64,000 nt of DNA from positions 2,790,001 to 2,854,000 of the forward strand of contig NZ_CP015863.1 in the NCBI RefSeq assembly GCF_002163755.1, written 5' to 3'. The notes under the pieces are model-generated. The model made no database searches, was not told the DNA's origin, and worked only from the letters and a program-made list of their open reading frames with translations. Of the stretch, positions 1 to 8,611 are shown piece by piece. This DNA is from Vibrio campbellii CAIM 519 = NBRC 15631 = ATCC 25920 (GTDB taxonomy: Bacteria > Pseudomonadota > Gammaproteobacteria > Enterobacterales > Vibrionaceae). Position numbers and translations under genes: made by a program. The first letter of the stretch is position 1. Each line of letters starts with the position of its first letter.

Positions 1-1
1 T

Positions 2-1507
2 GAGATGCGCTCACAATCTGGTGATTCGGTCGAACTGCAATTCATGGTGCGCGATACGGGTATTGGTATCTCAGAACGTCAGCAAGCGCAGTTATTCCAA
101 GCGTTTAGCCAAGCGGATGCAAGTATTTCACGTCGCTATGGTGGTACCGGTCTGGGTCTGGTTATCACTCAGAAACTGGTAAGCCAGATGGGCGGCGAAA
201 TCAGTCTAACCAGTCGCCTACACCAAGGTTCTACCTTCTGGTTTACGGTTCGCTTGCACTCAACTGAAATGCCAATGAGCGATCTGATTGAAGTCGAACT
301 ACTAACTGGTAAGCAATTGCTGTTGGTTGAACCTAACATGCAAGCGGCGTCAGTGACTCAACAGATCCTGAGCCAAGAAGGCATTTTGGTGACCTACCGC
401 TCTTCTCTGCCAGAAAACGACGAGAACTACGATTACGTCTTGTTGAACTTGGCTGCCAACCAAACCTACGATGATCAATCGGTAGCGGCTTGGATTGAGC
501 AAGCCAAACGCATGGCTCCGAGTGTGATCATGGGTACGCCGAGTACCGAACTGGCACTGGCAGATCAAGTGATGAACGACCATCAGATCCAATGTCTGAC
601 CAAGCCATTATCACGCCGTAAGCTTCTACAAAGCCTAATCACGGATCACGTCGAAACGCCTCAAGCGGTGATTGCACCAATTGAGCCAGTGGTGAATGAA
701 CGTTTACCACTGACGGTACTAGCGGTCGACGATAACCCTGCCAACTTGAAACTGATCTCTGCGCTACTAAGAGAACGTGTAGAAACGGTAACGGCATGCA
801 GCAATGGTCAGCAAGCGGTGAATCTCGCAACTGAGAAGAAATACGATCTCATCTTCATGGACATTCAAATGCCATTGATGGACGGTGTGACCGCTTGTCA
901 GCACATTAAAGAGCTTGAGCTGAACAAAGACACCCCAGTGATTGCAGTCACCGCGCATGCCATGGCGGGCGAGCGTGACCGACTACTGGCTGCGGGTATG
1001 GATGATTACCTAACCAAACCAATCGAAGAGCATGTACTGCAACAGGTTTTGGTTCATTGGAACCCAAATACCTGTACTGAGAGTGTCGACAAAATCGCGC
1101 CTTCTTATGTCGAACCTGTTGTGGAGACTGCACCACCAGCACCAGAAAAACCACAGCAAGATGTCATCATCGACTGGCAAGCAGCGTTAAAGCAGAGTGC
1201 CAACAAAGAAGACTTAGCTAAAGACATGCTACGCATGCTGATTGATTTTATTCCTGAGGTGGAAGAAGTGGTCGATCAAGCATTAGAAAAAGAAGACTTC
1301 TCGCATGATGATCTTATCCATGTGGTACATAAACTTCACGGCAGCAGCTCTTACTGTGGCGTGCCGAGATTAAAGTCTCTGTGTGCAACCTTAGAACAAG
1401 CACTGCGCTCGGGTGCTGACATCGAAGACATCGAACCAGAAATGTTTGAACTTCAAGATGAGATGATCAAGGTCACCACGACAGCGAAACTCTACCTTGA
1501 ACAGTAG
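2..1507 (+). CDS. varS: Hybrid sensor histidine kinase VarS/BarA, 3' part
   Basis: This is the C-terminal ~500 residues of a tripartite hybrid sensor kinase; the sensor, HAMP and dimerisation domains lie upstream of the window. Counting from the ATG at base 5, the ATPase lobe shows DTGIG (about 17-21) and GGTGLGL (about 46-52). A degenerate receiver follows (about 100-205, VEPN in place of the acidic VDDN pocket). A complete receiver comes next (VDDN near 238, phospho-acceptor Asp286 in FMDIQMP, KP near 336). An Hpt domain ends the protein, with His442 in HKLHGSS. In the BarA family phosphate passes His-Asp-His to the response regulator UvrY/VarA, which drives Csr small RNAs. The position just before acpS-pdxJ-recO fits VarS of Vibrio. 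The reading frame is open from base 2, so the 5' truncation is only the window edge. Confidence 0.9.
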   Translation, partial: EMRSQSGDSVELQFMVRDTGIGISERQQAQLFQAFSQADASISRRYGGTGLGLVITQKLVSQMGGEISLTSRLHQGSTFWFTVRLHSTEMPMSDLIEVELLTGKQLLLVEPNMQAASVTQQILSQEGILVTYRSSLPENDENYDYVLLNLAANQTYDDQSVAAWIEQAKRMAPSVIMGTPSTELALADQVMNDHQIQCLTKPLSRRKLLQSLITDHVETPQAVIAPIEPVVNERLPLTVLAVDDNPANLKLISALLRERVETVTACSNGQQAVNLATEKKYDLIFMDIQMPLMDGVTACQHIKELELNKDTPVIAVTAHAMAGERDRLLAAGMDDYLTKPIEEHVLQQVLVHWNPNTCTESVDKIAPSYVEPVVETAPPAPEKPQQDVIIDWQAALKQSANKEDLAKDMLRMLIDFIPEVEEVVDQALEKEDFSHDDLIHVVHKLHGSSSYCGVPRLKSLCATLEQALRSGADIEDIEPEMFELQDEMIKVTTTAKLYLEQ

Positions 1508-1533
1508 AGAATAACTGGGTAAATCAGAGCCAT

Positions 1534-1565
1534 AAAAAAGCCAGAGCATCGACTCTGGCTTTTTC
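1534..1565 (+). terminator. Rho-independent terminator after varS
   Basis: Stem AGCCAGAG/CTCTGGCT with a 6-nt loop. A-run and T-run flank it on either side, so it can also serve acpS arriving on the opposite strand. Confidence 0.85.
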
Positions 1566-1596
1566 GTATTCGGTTATTAATCCGTAATCAGACAAA

Positions 1597-1977
1597 TTAG
1601 GATTCAAAAATCACCGTCGCGACCGCGTAATGGCGTTCATCCGAAATCGACAGATGAACATGGTTGACGCCCATCGACTCGGCGATTTGTTTCGCCACAC
1701 CGGATATGGTCAATACCGGTTTACCGAACTCATCATTCGAAACCGTAAAATCATGGAAGGTCACGCCTTTTGCGATGCCAGTTCCTAACGCTTTTGAGGC
1801 CGCCTCTTTTACTGCGAAACGCTTTGCAAGGTAGCGCCCTTTTTGCTTCAGTTCAGCAAACTTTATCATTTCATCTTGCGACAAAATACGCTTTGCGAAG
1901 GGCTCCCCCGTTCGACCGAGCGCTTTTTCAATGCGCTCAATCTCTGCGATGTCAGTGCCTAATCCTAAAATTGCCAT
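1597..1977 (-). CDS. acpS: Holo-[acyl-carrier-protein] synthase
   Basis: Transfers 4'-phosphopantetheine from CoA to the serine of apo-ACP, which activates the fatty acid synthesis carrier in the cytoplasm. The 126-residue length is normal for AcpS. The metal and CoA residues are visible: Asp9 in GLGTDIAEIERI and Glu58 in KRFAVKEAASKAL. It is the last gene of recO-pdxJ-acpS, starting 12 bp after the pdxJ stop, and it ends close to the bidirectional terminator shared with varS. The start is the only plausible one, because the conserved N-terminus begins directly at the Met. Confidence 0.97.
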   Translation of the reverse strand: MAILGLGTDIAEIERIEKALGRTGEPFAKRILSQDEMIKFAELKQKGRYLAKRFAVKEAASKALGTGIAKGVTFHDFTVSNDEFGKPVLTISGVAKQIAESMGVNHVHLSISDERHYAVATVIFES

Positions 1978-1989
1978 GCTTAAATCTGA

Positions 1990-2721
1990 TTACTTACGAG
2001 CCGCAACCATGATGGCTTTCATTTCTGCCACAGATTTTTCTAGACCATCGAAAACCGCACGACCAATGATCGAGTGACCGATGTTCAGCTCGTAGATTTC
2101 TGGCAGTGCCGCGATTGGTGCAACGTTGTGGTAAGTCAGACCGTGACCTGCGTTTACGATGATGCCTAGGTCATCAGCGTAGCTCGCGCCAGCTGCGATC
2201 TTCTTCAGCTCATCTTGCTGATCTTCTTCTGTTGTCGCGTCTGCGTAGTGACCAGTGTGAAGCTCAATGTAAGGTGCGCCACAAGCTTTTGCCGCATCGA
2301 TCTGTTGACGGTCAGCATCAATAAATAGAGATACTTTGATGCCCGCTTCGGTCAGTTTTTGCGTTGCCGCTTTCACTTTCTCAAGTTGACCGACAACATC
2401 CAGACCACCTTCTGTGGTCAACTCTTCACGTTTTTCAGGAACCAGACAAACGAACTCAGGCTTAGTTTGTAGCGCAATCTCAACCATCTCGTCCGTTACT
2501 GCCATTTCAAGGTTCATACGAGTTTGAATGGTTTCACGTAAGATGCGAACGTCACGATCTAGAATGTGGCGACGGTCTTCACGTAGGTGGATGGTAATAC
2601 CGTCAGCACCGGCACGCTCTGCGATCTCAGCAGCATGAACTGGATCTGGGTATTTAGTACCACGTGCATTACGTAGAGTGGCAATATGGTCGATATTAAC
2701 GCCTAAGTAGATTGAGCTCAT
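1990..2721 (-). CDS. pdxJ: Pyridoxine 5'-phosphate synthase
   Basis: Condenses 1-deoxyxylulose 5-phosphate with 3-amino-2-oxopropyl phosphate to make pyridoxine 5'-phosphate, the last de novo step of vitamin B6 synthesis. The TIM-barrel signature begins at GVNIDHIATLRNARG (about 7-21). Catalytic His45 (GITIHLRED) and Glu72 are at the E. coli positions, and the loop AGHGLTYHN lies near residue 195. Its ATG overlaps the recO stop by 4 bp, so the two are translationally coupled, and acpS follows after 12 bp. The 243-residue length is standard. Confidence 0.97.
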   Translation of the reverse strand: MSSIYLGVNIDHIATLRNARGTKYPDPVHAAEIAERAGADGITIHLREDRRHILDRDVRILRETIQTRMNLEMAVTDEMVEIALQTKPEFVCLVPEKREELTTEGGLDVVGQLEKVKAATQKLTEAGIKVSLFIDADRQQIDAAKACGAPYIELHTGHYADATTEEDQQDELKKIAAGASYADDLGIIVNAGHGLTYHNVAPIAALPEIYELNIGHSIIGRAVFDGLEKSVAEMKAIMVAARK

Positions 2722-3449
2722 TTTCCGTTACTCCGTGCTCGATATGTCTGAATGAATAATTCGCGACTTTTTAAAGGTTTGCCGCCAAGATACGGCTTTA
2801 ATGCCATACGTGTAAAGCGTTTCGCCGCTTTTAATTGCTCTTTAGTGACGAATCGCCGTTCACTAATCGCAATCAATTCATTACCTAAAAATGTCAGGTT
2901 GTCGCGCCTTACTGAAGCGATGAATCCCTTTTGCTCACGATAACGGTAAGTCATCTCAGGATCGACAGGCTCCCCCGTCCCGGCACAATGCAAGAAATCG
3001 ACGCCATAGCCCATTGAAGACAACAGGGCCAATTCAAAACGACGCAAGCCCGGTTCAGGGTTATCACTCTGAGCCAATTCCGTTAGTGCATGCAGATAAT
3101 CATGAAACAGCGCAGGCATCGGCACTTCCGCCATTAACACGCGCCCGACTAATTCATTTACGTACATTGCGGAGTAAAGGTTTATCCCGAACAACGGCAA
3201 ACCCAAACTGATTGGCTCAGCCTGACGTAAGGTTTTCATCGAACCTTTGCCGGACCATTTCAGCAATAGTGGTGTGAAGGGCTGTAATGCCCCTTTCAGA
3301 TTGGAGCGTTTGCTGCGCGCGCCTTTCGCCATCAACGTGATACGACCATACTCCTCGCTGAATACATCAAGGATCAAGCTCGATTCACTGTAAGGGCGTC
3401 GGTGCAATACAAAGCAGCGCTGGAAGCCTTCTGAAGACTGGTTGCTCAT
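2718..3449 (-). CDS. recO: DNA repair protein RecO
   Basis: RecO works with RecF and RecR to load RecA onto SSB-coated single-stranded gaps. An N-terminal OB-fold (about 8-85, FVLHRRPYSESSLILDVF then YGRITLMAKGAR) is followed by the helical C-terminal domain. At 243 residues it matches gammaproteobacterial RecO. In E. coli recO follows rnc-era directly. Here a strong hairpin at 3479-3500 separates it from era, so recO-pdxJ-acpS may have its own promoter or depend on readthrough. Confidence 0.95.
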   Translation of the reverse strand: MSNQSSEGFQRCFVLHRRPYSESSLILDVFSEEYGRITLMAKGARSKRSNLKGALQPFTPLLLKWSGKGSMKTLRQAEPISLGLPLFGINLYSAMYVNELVGRVLMAEVPMPALFHDYLHALTELAQSDNPEPGLRRFELALLSSMGYGVDFLHCAGTGEPVDPEMTYRYREQKGFIASVRRDNLTFLGNELIAISERRFVTKEQLKAAKRFTRMALKPYLGGKPLKSRELFIQTYRARSNGK

Positions 3450-3475
3450 TTCAATCAGTGTGCCTAAGTCGGTAA

Positions 3476-3510
3476 TAAAAAATAAGGAGCCAAGCGGCTC
3501 CTTATTTTAA
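3476..3510 (-). terminator. Terminator between era and recO
   Basis: Perfect stem AATAAGGAGCC/GGCTCCTTATT with AAGC loop and T-rich flanks on both sides. On the minus strand it follows the era stop. Confidence 0.8.
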
Positions 3511-3561
3511 TCGATATTATATTTTAGTCGATGTTGGAACGAAGTGTCTTCGTTACCAAAC

Positions 3562-4524
3562 TTACAGGTCGTCGATGTAACCTAGTGAGCGCAGAGCACG
3601 TTCGTCATCTGCCCAACCAGATTTCACTTTTACCCAAGTCTCTAGGTAAACCTTACGACCGAATAGCTCTTCCATATCTAGACGCGCTTCACGACCAATT
3701 GTCTTGATCTTCTCGCCGCCTTTACCAATAACCATTTTCTTCTGACCATTACGTTCAACAAGAATTAGGGCGTTGATATGGAAACCGTCGGTTTCTGGGT
3801 TGTAGTCGAAGCGCTCAATCTCAACTGTTACTGAGTATGGCAGCTCATCACCCGTGAAGCGCATTAACTTCTCACGTACGATTTCTGATGCCATGAAACG
3901 CTGAGAGCGGTCCGTCACGTATTCTTCTGGGAAGTGGTGCGTTGCTTTCGGTAGGTGATCGCGTACGTGCTTGCGCAGTACTTCAATGTTCTTACCGTGT
4001 TTTGCAGAGATTGGCACAACGTCAACGAAGTCCATCTTCTTCGACATGTCCATCATGTGCAGCATCACTTCATTACGATCTTGCACGTTGTCTACTTTGT
4101 TCACACAAAGCACAACTGGGAAGTTCGACTTCTGAAGCTTAGTCAGCACCATCTCGTCGTCGTTCGTCCAGTGCGTACCATCCACCAAGAAGAACACTAG
4201 GTTCACATCACTTAGAGATGAGTTTGCCGCACGGTTCATCAAGCGGTTAATCGCGCGCTTCTCTTCAATGTGAAGCCCTGGTGTATCTACGTAGATCGCT
4301 TGGTAATCGCCGTCTGTGTCCACACCCATAATGCGGTGACGCGTCGTCTGCGGCTTACGAGACGTGATCGAAATCTTCTGACCCAAGATTTTGTTCAGAA
4401 GTGTCGACTTACCTACGTTTGGACGACCAACAATCGCAATGAAGCCACAGTGTTGGTTTTCTGGTGAACTTACTTCACCGTGTGATGCGAAAAACGCATC
4501 GATATCGAATTCGTTATCAGCCAT
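3562..4524 (-). CDS. era: GTPase Era
   Basis: Essential GTPase that binds the 3' end of 16S rRNA during 30S maturation. G1 GRPNVGKST is at residues 33-41, followed by DTPG, NKVD and the SAKHG G5 motif. A C-terminal KH domain carries VIGKGGEKIKTIG. At 320 residues it has ~20 residues more at the N-terminus than E. coli Era (301); that extension is acidic and Phe-rich. The start overlaps the rnc stop by 8 bp, which supports the long form and coupled translation. Confidence 0.97.
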   Translation of the reverse strand: MADNEFDIDAFFASHGEVSSPENQHCGFIAIVGRPNVGKSTLLNKILGQKISITSRKPQTTRHRIMGVDTDGDYQAIYVDTPGLHIEEKRAINRLMNRAANSSLSDVNLVFFLVDGTHWTNDDEMVLTKLQKSNFPVVLCVNKVDNVQDRNEVMLHMMDMSKKMDFVDVVPISAKHGKNIEVLRKHVRDHLPKATHHFPEEYVTDRSQRFMASEIVREKLMRFTGDELPYSVTVEIERFDYNPETDGFHINALILVERNGQKKMVIGKGGEKIKTIGREARLDMEELFGRKVYLETWVKVKSGWADDERALRSLGYIDDL

Positions 4525-5194
4525 TCGTTAATTGCTCAAGTGCCGTTTCTGCAGCCGCTTGTTCTGCCTTGCGGCGGCTGGTGCCTTTACCGATTACAGG
4601 CTTATCCACACCTGCTACGTCACACTCAACCGTGAACTCTTGGTTGTGCGCTTCACCTTTAATATTAGTCACTGTGTAGACAGGCAGCGGTTTTCTTCTG
4701 CCTTGCAGGAACTCTTGTAGGCGAGTTTTGGGATCTTTTTGTGATACGCCAGGCTTGATCGCCTCAAGACGCGAGTTGTACCAGCTCAGTACAATACCGC
4801 GCACGGCTTCAATATCACTATCAAGGTAAATCGCACCAATAATGGCTTCTACCGCATCGGCTAGAATAGAGTCTCGGCGGAATCCGCCACTCTTCAATTC
4901 ACCTGGACCTAATTTTAAATAATCTCCTAGATCGAATTCACGACCCAGTTCCGCCAATGTGTGCCCACGTACCAAGGTCGCGCGCATACGGCTCATGTCA
5001 CCTTCGTTCACTTTCGGGAAACGATGGTACAGATCATCAGCGATGACAAAACTTAAAATTGAATCGCCCAGAAACTCAAGACGTTCATTGTGCTTACTGT
5101 TGGCGCTGCGGTGAGTCAGCGCCAAGTTGATAAGCCCAGCATCCTTAAATTGGTAGCCGAGCTTTCTCTCTAGTTTCTCAATTGGAGAATTCAT
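4517..5194 (-). CDS. rnc: Ribonuclease III
   Basis: Double-strand-specific endoribonuclease that processes the 30S rRNA precursor and many mRNA and sRNA duplexes. The RNase III signature NERLEFLGDSIL contains Glu37, Glu40 and Asp44. The second metal pair, Asp113 and Glu116, is in LADAVEAIIGAIYLD. A dsRNA-binding domain covers about residues 153-225. The 225-residue length is typical. It is followed by era with an 8-bp overlap and preceded by lepB with a 21-bp gap. Confidence 0.97.
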   Translation of the reverse strand: MNSPIEKLERKLGYQFKDAGLINLALTHRSANSKHNERLEFLGDSILSFVIADDLYHRFPKVNEGDMSRMRATLVRGHTLAELGREFDLGDYLKLGPGELKSGGFRRDSILADAVEAIIGAIYLDSDIEAVRGIVLSWYNSRLEAIKPGVSQKDPKTRLQEFLQGRRKPLPVYTVTNIKGEAHNQEFTVECDVAGVDKPVIGKGTSRRKAEQAAAETALEQLTNG

Positions 5195-5215
5195 ACTCTC
5201 TCGATATTTGAATGG

Positions 5216-6115
5216 TTAGTGAATACCACCGATGCGGTTGAAACGCACACCAGTTGGAATCCATGAAGGTAGAACGCTGTCTGCGCCACGATCAAACTCG
5301 AAGCTGATCCAGATCGCAACAGCTTTACCGACTAAGTTTGCTTCTGGAACAAAGCCCCAGTAACGGCTGTCTGCACTGTTGTCACGGTTATCACCCATAA
5401 CAAAGTACTGACCTTGTGGTACAACCCACTCGTTAACACCTGGACGTGGCTGGTAGTTCTGCACACGATCACGAGCGAGTGGATTCACCAGAATTTGGTG
5501 TTCAACCTCACCCAATTTTTCATTCATCTGAATCAGAGGAATGCCATTTTGGATGAATGGGCTCTCTTCAACATTGCTCGACTTAACTGGCTTACAAGTT
5601 GATTCACCTTTCGACTGAATACATACCTGCTTATCCGCAGAGTAACGAACAGTATCGCCTGGCAAACCAACCACACGCTTAATGTAGTCAATGTTTGGCT
5701 GAGGTGGATATTTGAATACTACGATGTCGCCACGTTCTGGCTTGCCAGTTTCCACTAGCTGAGTGCGCCATACTGGATCTTTCAATCCGTACGCGTATTT
5801 CTCCACCAAAATGAAGTCACCTACTAGTAGGGTTGGCATCATTGAGCCTGAAGGTATTTGGAACGGTTCATAGATAAAAGAACGTAATACCAATACGAAT
5901 GCAATCACTGGGAAGATAGACACACTGTTCTCTACCCACCACGGTTGGCTTTCTACTTTTTGTAGCGTCACCGCATCCAGACCATTTGTTGTTTGCGCTT
6001 GGATCTCCGCTACTTTCGCTTGACGTTTTTTCGCAAACACGAGCTTTTCTAGTAGCCAAACTACGCCAGTTACCAAAGTCACGATAACTAGAATCAGTGA
6101 GAATGTATTCGCCAT
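5216..6115 (-). CDS. lepB: Signal peptidase I
   Basis: Inner-membrane serine protease that cleaves Sec and Tat signal peptides on the periplasmic side. Two N-terminal membrane segments (about 5-23 and 65-82) flank a cytoplasmic loop. The catalytic dyad is present: Ser91 in PSGSMMPTL and Lys146 in DYIKRVVGLPGD. The C-terminal box GDNRDNSADSRYWG is intact. The 299 residues are slightly fewer than E. coli LepB (324). It lies between lepA and rnc, the usual lepA-lepB-rnc-era order, with ~100 bp and a small hairpin after lepA. Confidence 0.97.
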   Translation of the reverse strand: MANTFSLILVIVTLVTGVVWLLEKLVFAKKRQAKVAEIQAQTTNGLDAVTLQKVESQPWWVENSVSIFPVIAFVLVLRSFIYEPFQIPSGSMMPTLLVGDFILVEKYAYGLKDPVWRTQLVETGKPERGDIVVFKYPPQPNIDYIKRVVGLPGDTVRYSADKQVCIQSKGESTCKPVKSSNVEESPFIQNGIPLIQMNEKLGEVEHQILVNPLARDRVQNYQPRPGVNEWVVPQGQYFVMGDNRDNSADSRYWGFVPEANLVGKAVAIWISFEFDRGADSVLPSWIPTGVRFNRIGGIH

Positions 6116-6140
6116 TAAATTCCCTTATCTAAAAATACGA

Positions 6141-6168
6141 AAGTGAAAGAGCCGAAACCCTTTCACTT
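6141..6168 (-). terminator. Hairpin between lepA and lepB
   Basis: AAGTGAAAG/CTTTCACTT stem with a 10-nt loop and a T-containing tail on the minus strand. It is weak and probably only attenuates transcription into lepB. Confidence 0.4.
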
Positions 6169-6219
6169 ATTTTACTATCTAACGTCTTATGACAGACAAG
6201 AGTACGAGATAGTTCAACT

Positions 6220-8013
6220 CTAGTCTTTACCAACGTGAAGAATTGCTAGGAACGCTTCTTGAGGCAGCTCTACGTTACCGATCTGCTTCATACGTTTCTT
6301 ACCTTCTTTCTGTTTCTTCAGAAGTTTCTTCTTACGGCTCACGTCACCACCGTAACATTTCGCGATTACGTTCTTACGTAGCTGTTTCACTGTAGAACGC
6401 GCGATGATGTGGTTACCGATAGCCGCTTGGATCGCGATGTCGAACATCTGACGAGGAATGAACTCTTTCATTTTCTCAACAAGCTGACGACCACGAGTCT
6501 GAGACTGATCTTTGTGCGTAATCAGCGCTAGCGCATCCACTTTGTCGCCGTTCAGTAGTACGTCTACACGTACCATGTTCGATGCTTCAAAGCGTTGGAA
6601 GTTGTAATCCAGAGACGCGTAACCACGTGATGTCGACTTCAAACGGTCGAAGAAGTCCAGTACCACTTCTGCCATTGGGATGTCGTAAGTGATCGCAACT
6701 TGGTTACCGTGGTATACCATGTCCACCTGAACACCACGCTTCTCAACACATAGCGTGATTACGTTACCTAGGTAGTCCGCTGGTACTAGGATGTTACAGC
6801 GCGAGATAGGCTCACGGATCTCTTCGATGTCGTTAACCGCTGGCAGTTTTGCTGGGCTATCAACGTACATTGTCTCACCGTTAGTTTGCTCTACTTCGTA
6901 AACTACCGTTGGTGCCGTTGTAATTAGGTCTAGGTCGTATTCACGCTCTAAACGCTCTTGGATGATTTCCATGTGCAGCATGCCTAGGAAACCACAACGG
7001 AAACCAAAGCCTAGTGCTGCTGAGTTTTCTGGCTCGTAGAATAGCGATGCATCGTTTAGGCTAAGTTTACCTAGTGCGTCACGGAAGTTTTCGTAATCGT
7101 CAGAAGATACCGGGAATAGACCCGCGTATACCTGAGGTTTTACTTTCTTAAAGCCTGGAAGTGGCTTCTCGCTGCCGTTTTTCGCTAGCGTCAGCGTATC
7201 ACCTACTGGTGCGCCTAGGATGTCTTTGATACCACAAACTACCCAGCCTACTTCGCCAGTACGCAGAACATCAGTGTCCACTTGCTTAGGCGTGAAGATA
7301 CCTAGACGGTCCACACCCCAAGTTTGGCCTGTACTCATTACTTTGATCTTGTCGTTTTTCTTCAGTGAGCCGTTTTTAATACGAACCAAAGAAACAACGC
7401 CAAGGTAGTTATCGAACCATGAGTCGATGATCAGCGCTTGAAGTGGCGCATCTGGATCACCTTCTGGTGCTGGAATTGCTGATACGATGTTTTCTAGAAC
7501 ATCATCTACACCGATACCTGTCTTTGCAGAACAGCGGGTAGCTTCCATTGCATCAATACCAACGATTTCTTCAATTTCTTCCGCTACACGCTCAGGATCA
7601 GCAGCTGGTAGGTCAATCTTGTTTAGGATTGGCACAACCTCAAGATCCATTTCGATCGCGGTGTAACAGTTAGCTAGCGTTTGAGCCTCTACACCCTGAC
7701 CTGCATCAACCACCAGTAGCGCACCTTCACAAGCGGCTAGAGAACGTGATACTTCGTACGCAAAGTCAACGTGTCCCGGAGTATCGATGAAGTTCAACTG
7801 GTACGTTTCGCCGTCTTTAGCGGTGTAGTTCAGCGTCACACTCTGAGATTTGATGGTGATACCACGCTCACGTTCAAGATCCATTGAATCCAGAACCTGT
7901 GCGGCCATTTCACGATCGCTTAATCCACCACAAACTTGGATTAGACGGTCAGATAGGGTCGACTTACCATGGTCGATGTGGGCGATAATCGAAAAGTTAC
8001 GAATGTGCTTCAT
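6220..8013 (-). CDS. lepA: Elongation factor 4 (LepA/EF-4)
   Basis: Ribosome-associated translational GTPase implicated in back-translocation and 30S biogenesis. G1 AHIDHGKSTL is at residues 11-20. DTPGHVDF and NKIDLP follow, then EF-G-like domains II, III and V and the LepA-specific C-terminal domain (IAKCYGGDVSRKKKLLKKQK). The 597 residues match the family. It is the first gene of lepA-lepB-rnc-era, downstream of rseC with ~127 bp between them. Confidence 0.97.
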   Translation of the reverse strand: MKHIRNFSIIAHIDHGKSTLSDRLIQVCGGLSDREMAAQVLDSMDLERERGITIKSQSVTLNYTAKDGETYQLNFIDTPGHVDFAYEVSRSLAACEGALLVVDAGQGVEAQTLANCYTAIEMDLEVVPILNKIDLPAADPERVAEEIEEIVGIDAMEATRCSAKTGIGVDDVLENIVSAIPAPEGDPDAPLQALIIDSWFDNYLGVVSLVRIKNGSLKKNDKIKVMSTGQTWGVDRLGIFTPKQVDTDVLRTGEVGWVVCGIKDILGAPVGDTLTLAKNGSEKPLPGFKKVKPQVYAGLFPVSSDDYENFRDALGKLSLNDASLFYEPENSAALGFGFRCGFLGMLHMEIIQERLEREYDLDLITTAPTVVYEVEQTNGETMYVDSPAKLPAVNDIEEIREPISRCNILVPADYLGNVITLCVEKRGVQVDMVYHGNQVAITYDIPMAEVVLDFFDRLKSTSRGYASLDYNFQRFEASNMVRVDVLLNGDKVDALALITHKDQSQTRGRQLVEKMKEFIPRQMFDIAIQAAIGNHIIARSTVKQLRKNVIAKCYGGDVSRKKKLLKKQKEGKKRMKQIGNVELPQEAFLAILHVGKD

Positions 8014-8056
8014 AGATTTAGGGTAACTAACTCTTTACAAATAGGGACAGTAAGAA

Positions 8057-8078
8057 AGCCGTCAGTTGACGGCATTTC
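8057..8078 (-). terminator. Terminator after rseC
   Basis: GCCGTC/GACGGC stem with AGTT loop; on the minus strand it is followed by TTTCTT. It would end the rpoE operon before lepA. Confidence 0.5.
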
Positions 8079-8140
8079 AATCAAGTTGGCAGATTCTACC
8101 CAATTTCGTTAACGGGCGCACCTTATTTAAAGTCTAGAAC

Positions 8141-8611
8141 TTATTGAATAGGTTCACCGAGAACTCGAATAAGGGTAACTTGGCGCTTTGACTCATCTTC
8201 AAGCGGGCGTGACACACGTTTTGCGAGCCACATACCACCAGCCGCAAACAACACCGAGGATAGGATAGTAATACCCTCACCACCTGCCGTTAAAGGTGCA
8301 AGCAGGAAGTTGCCAATCACGGCACCGAGAATCAAACCAAACAGAGGAAGAAGGTAGACAGCCATAGCAGATTTGATCAGGCTTGATTCAGGAAAACCAA
8401 TTTCCACGACTTGACCAACTTTGACGGATTTTGGAGTACGCAAATGCCACGACAGCGTTTTGTTACCAATCGCTTTGGTAACCACGCCTGTGCCGCAGCT
8501 TTTTTGCGATGAACAGCTGCTACAACTAGTTTGTTGCTCACAGCTGAGATCGACATCGTATTGATGACCGTGACGGTGAACACCCGTCACGGTAGCCAAT
8601 GCAGTCATCAT
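8141..8611 (-). CDS. rseC: SoxR-reducing / sigma-E modulating protein RseC
   Basis: Inner-membrane protein of the RseC/MucC family, encoded last in the sigma-E operon. In E. coli it has a minor positive effect on sigma-E and belongs to a SoxR-reducing system. The N-terminal cytoplasmic part holds the Cys cluster CEQQTSCSSCSSQKSC (about 24-39). Two membrane segments follow (about 86-108 and 113-132). The start overlaps the rseB stop by 4 bp. The second Met is an equally possible start. Confidence 0.93.
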   Translation of the reverse strand: MMTALATVTGVHRHGHQYDVDLSCEQQTSCSSCSSQKSCGTGVVTKAIGNKTLSWHLRTPKSVKVGQVVEIGFPESSLIKSAMAVYLLPLFGLILGAVIGNFLLAPLTAGGEGITILSSVLFAAGGMWLAKRVSRPLEDESKRQVTLIRVLGEPIQ

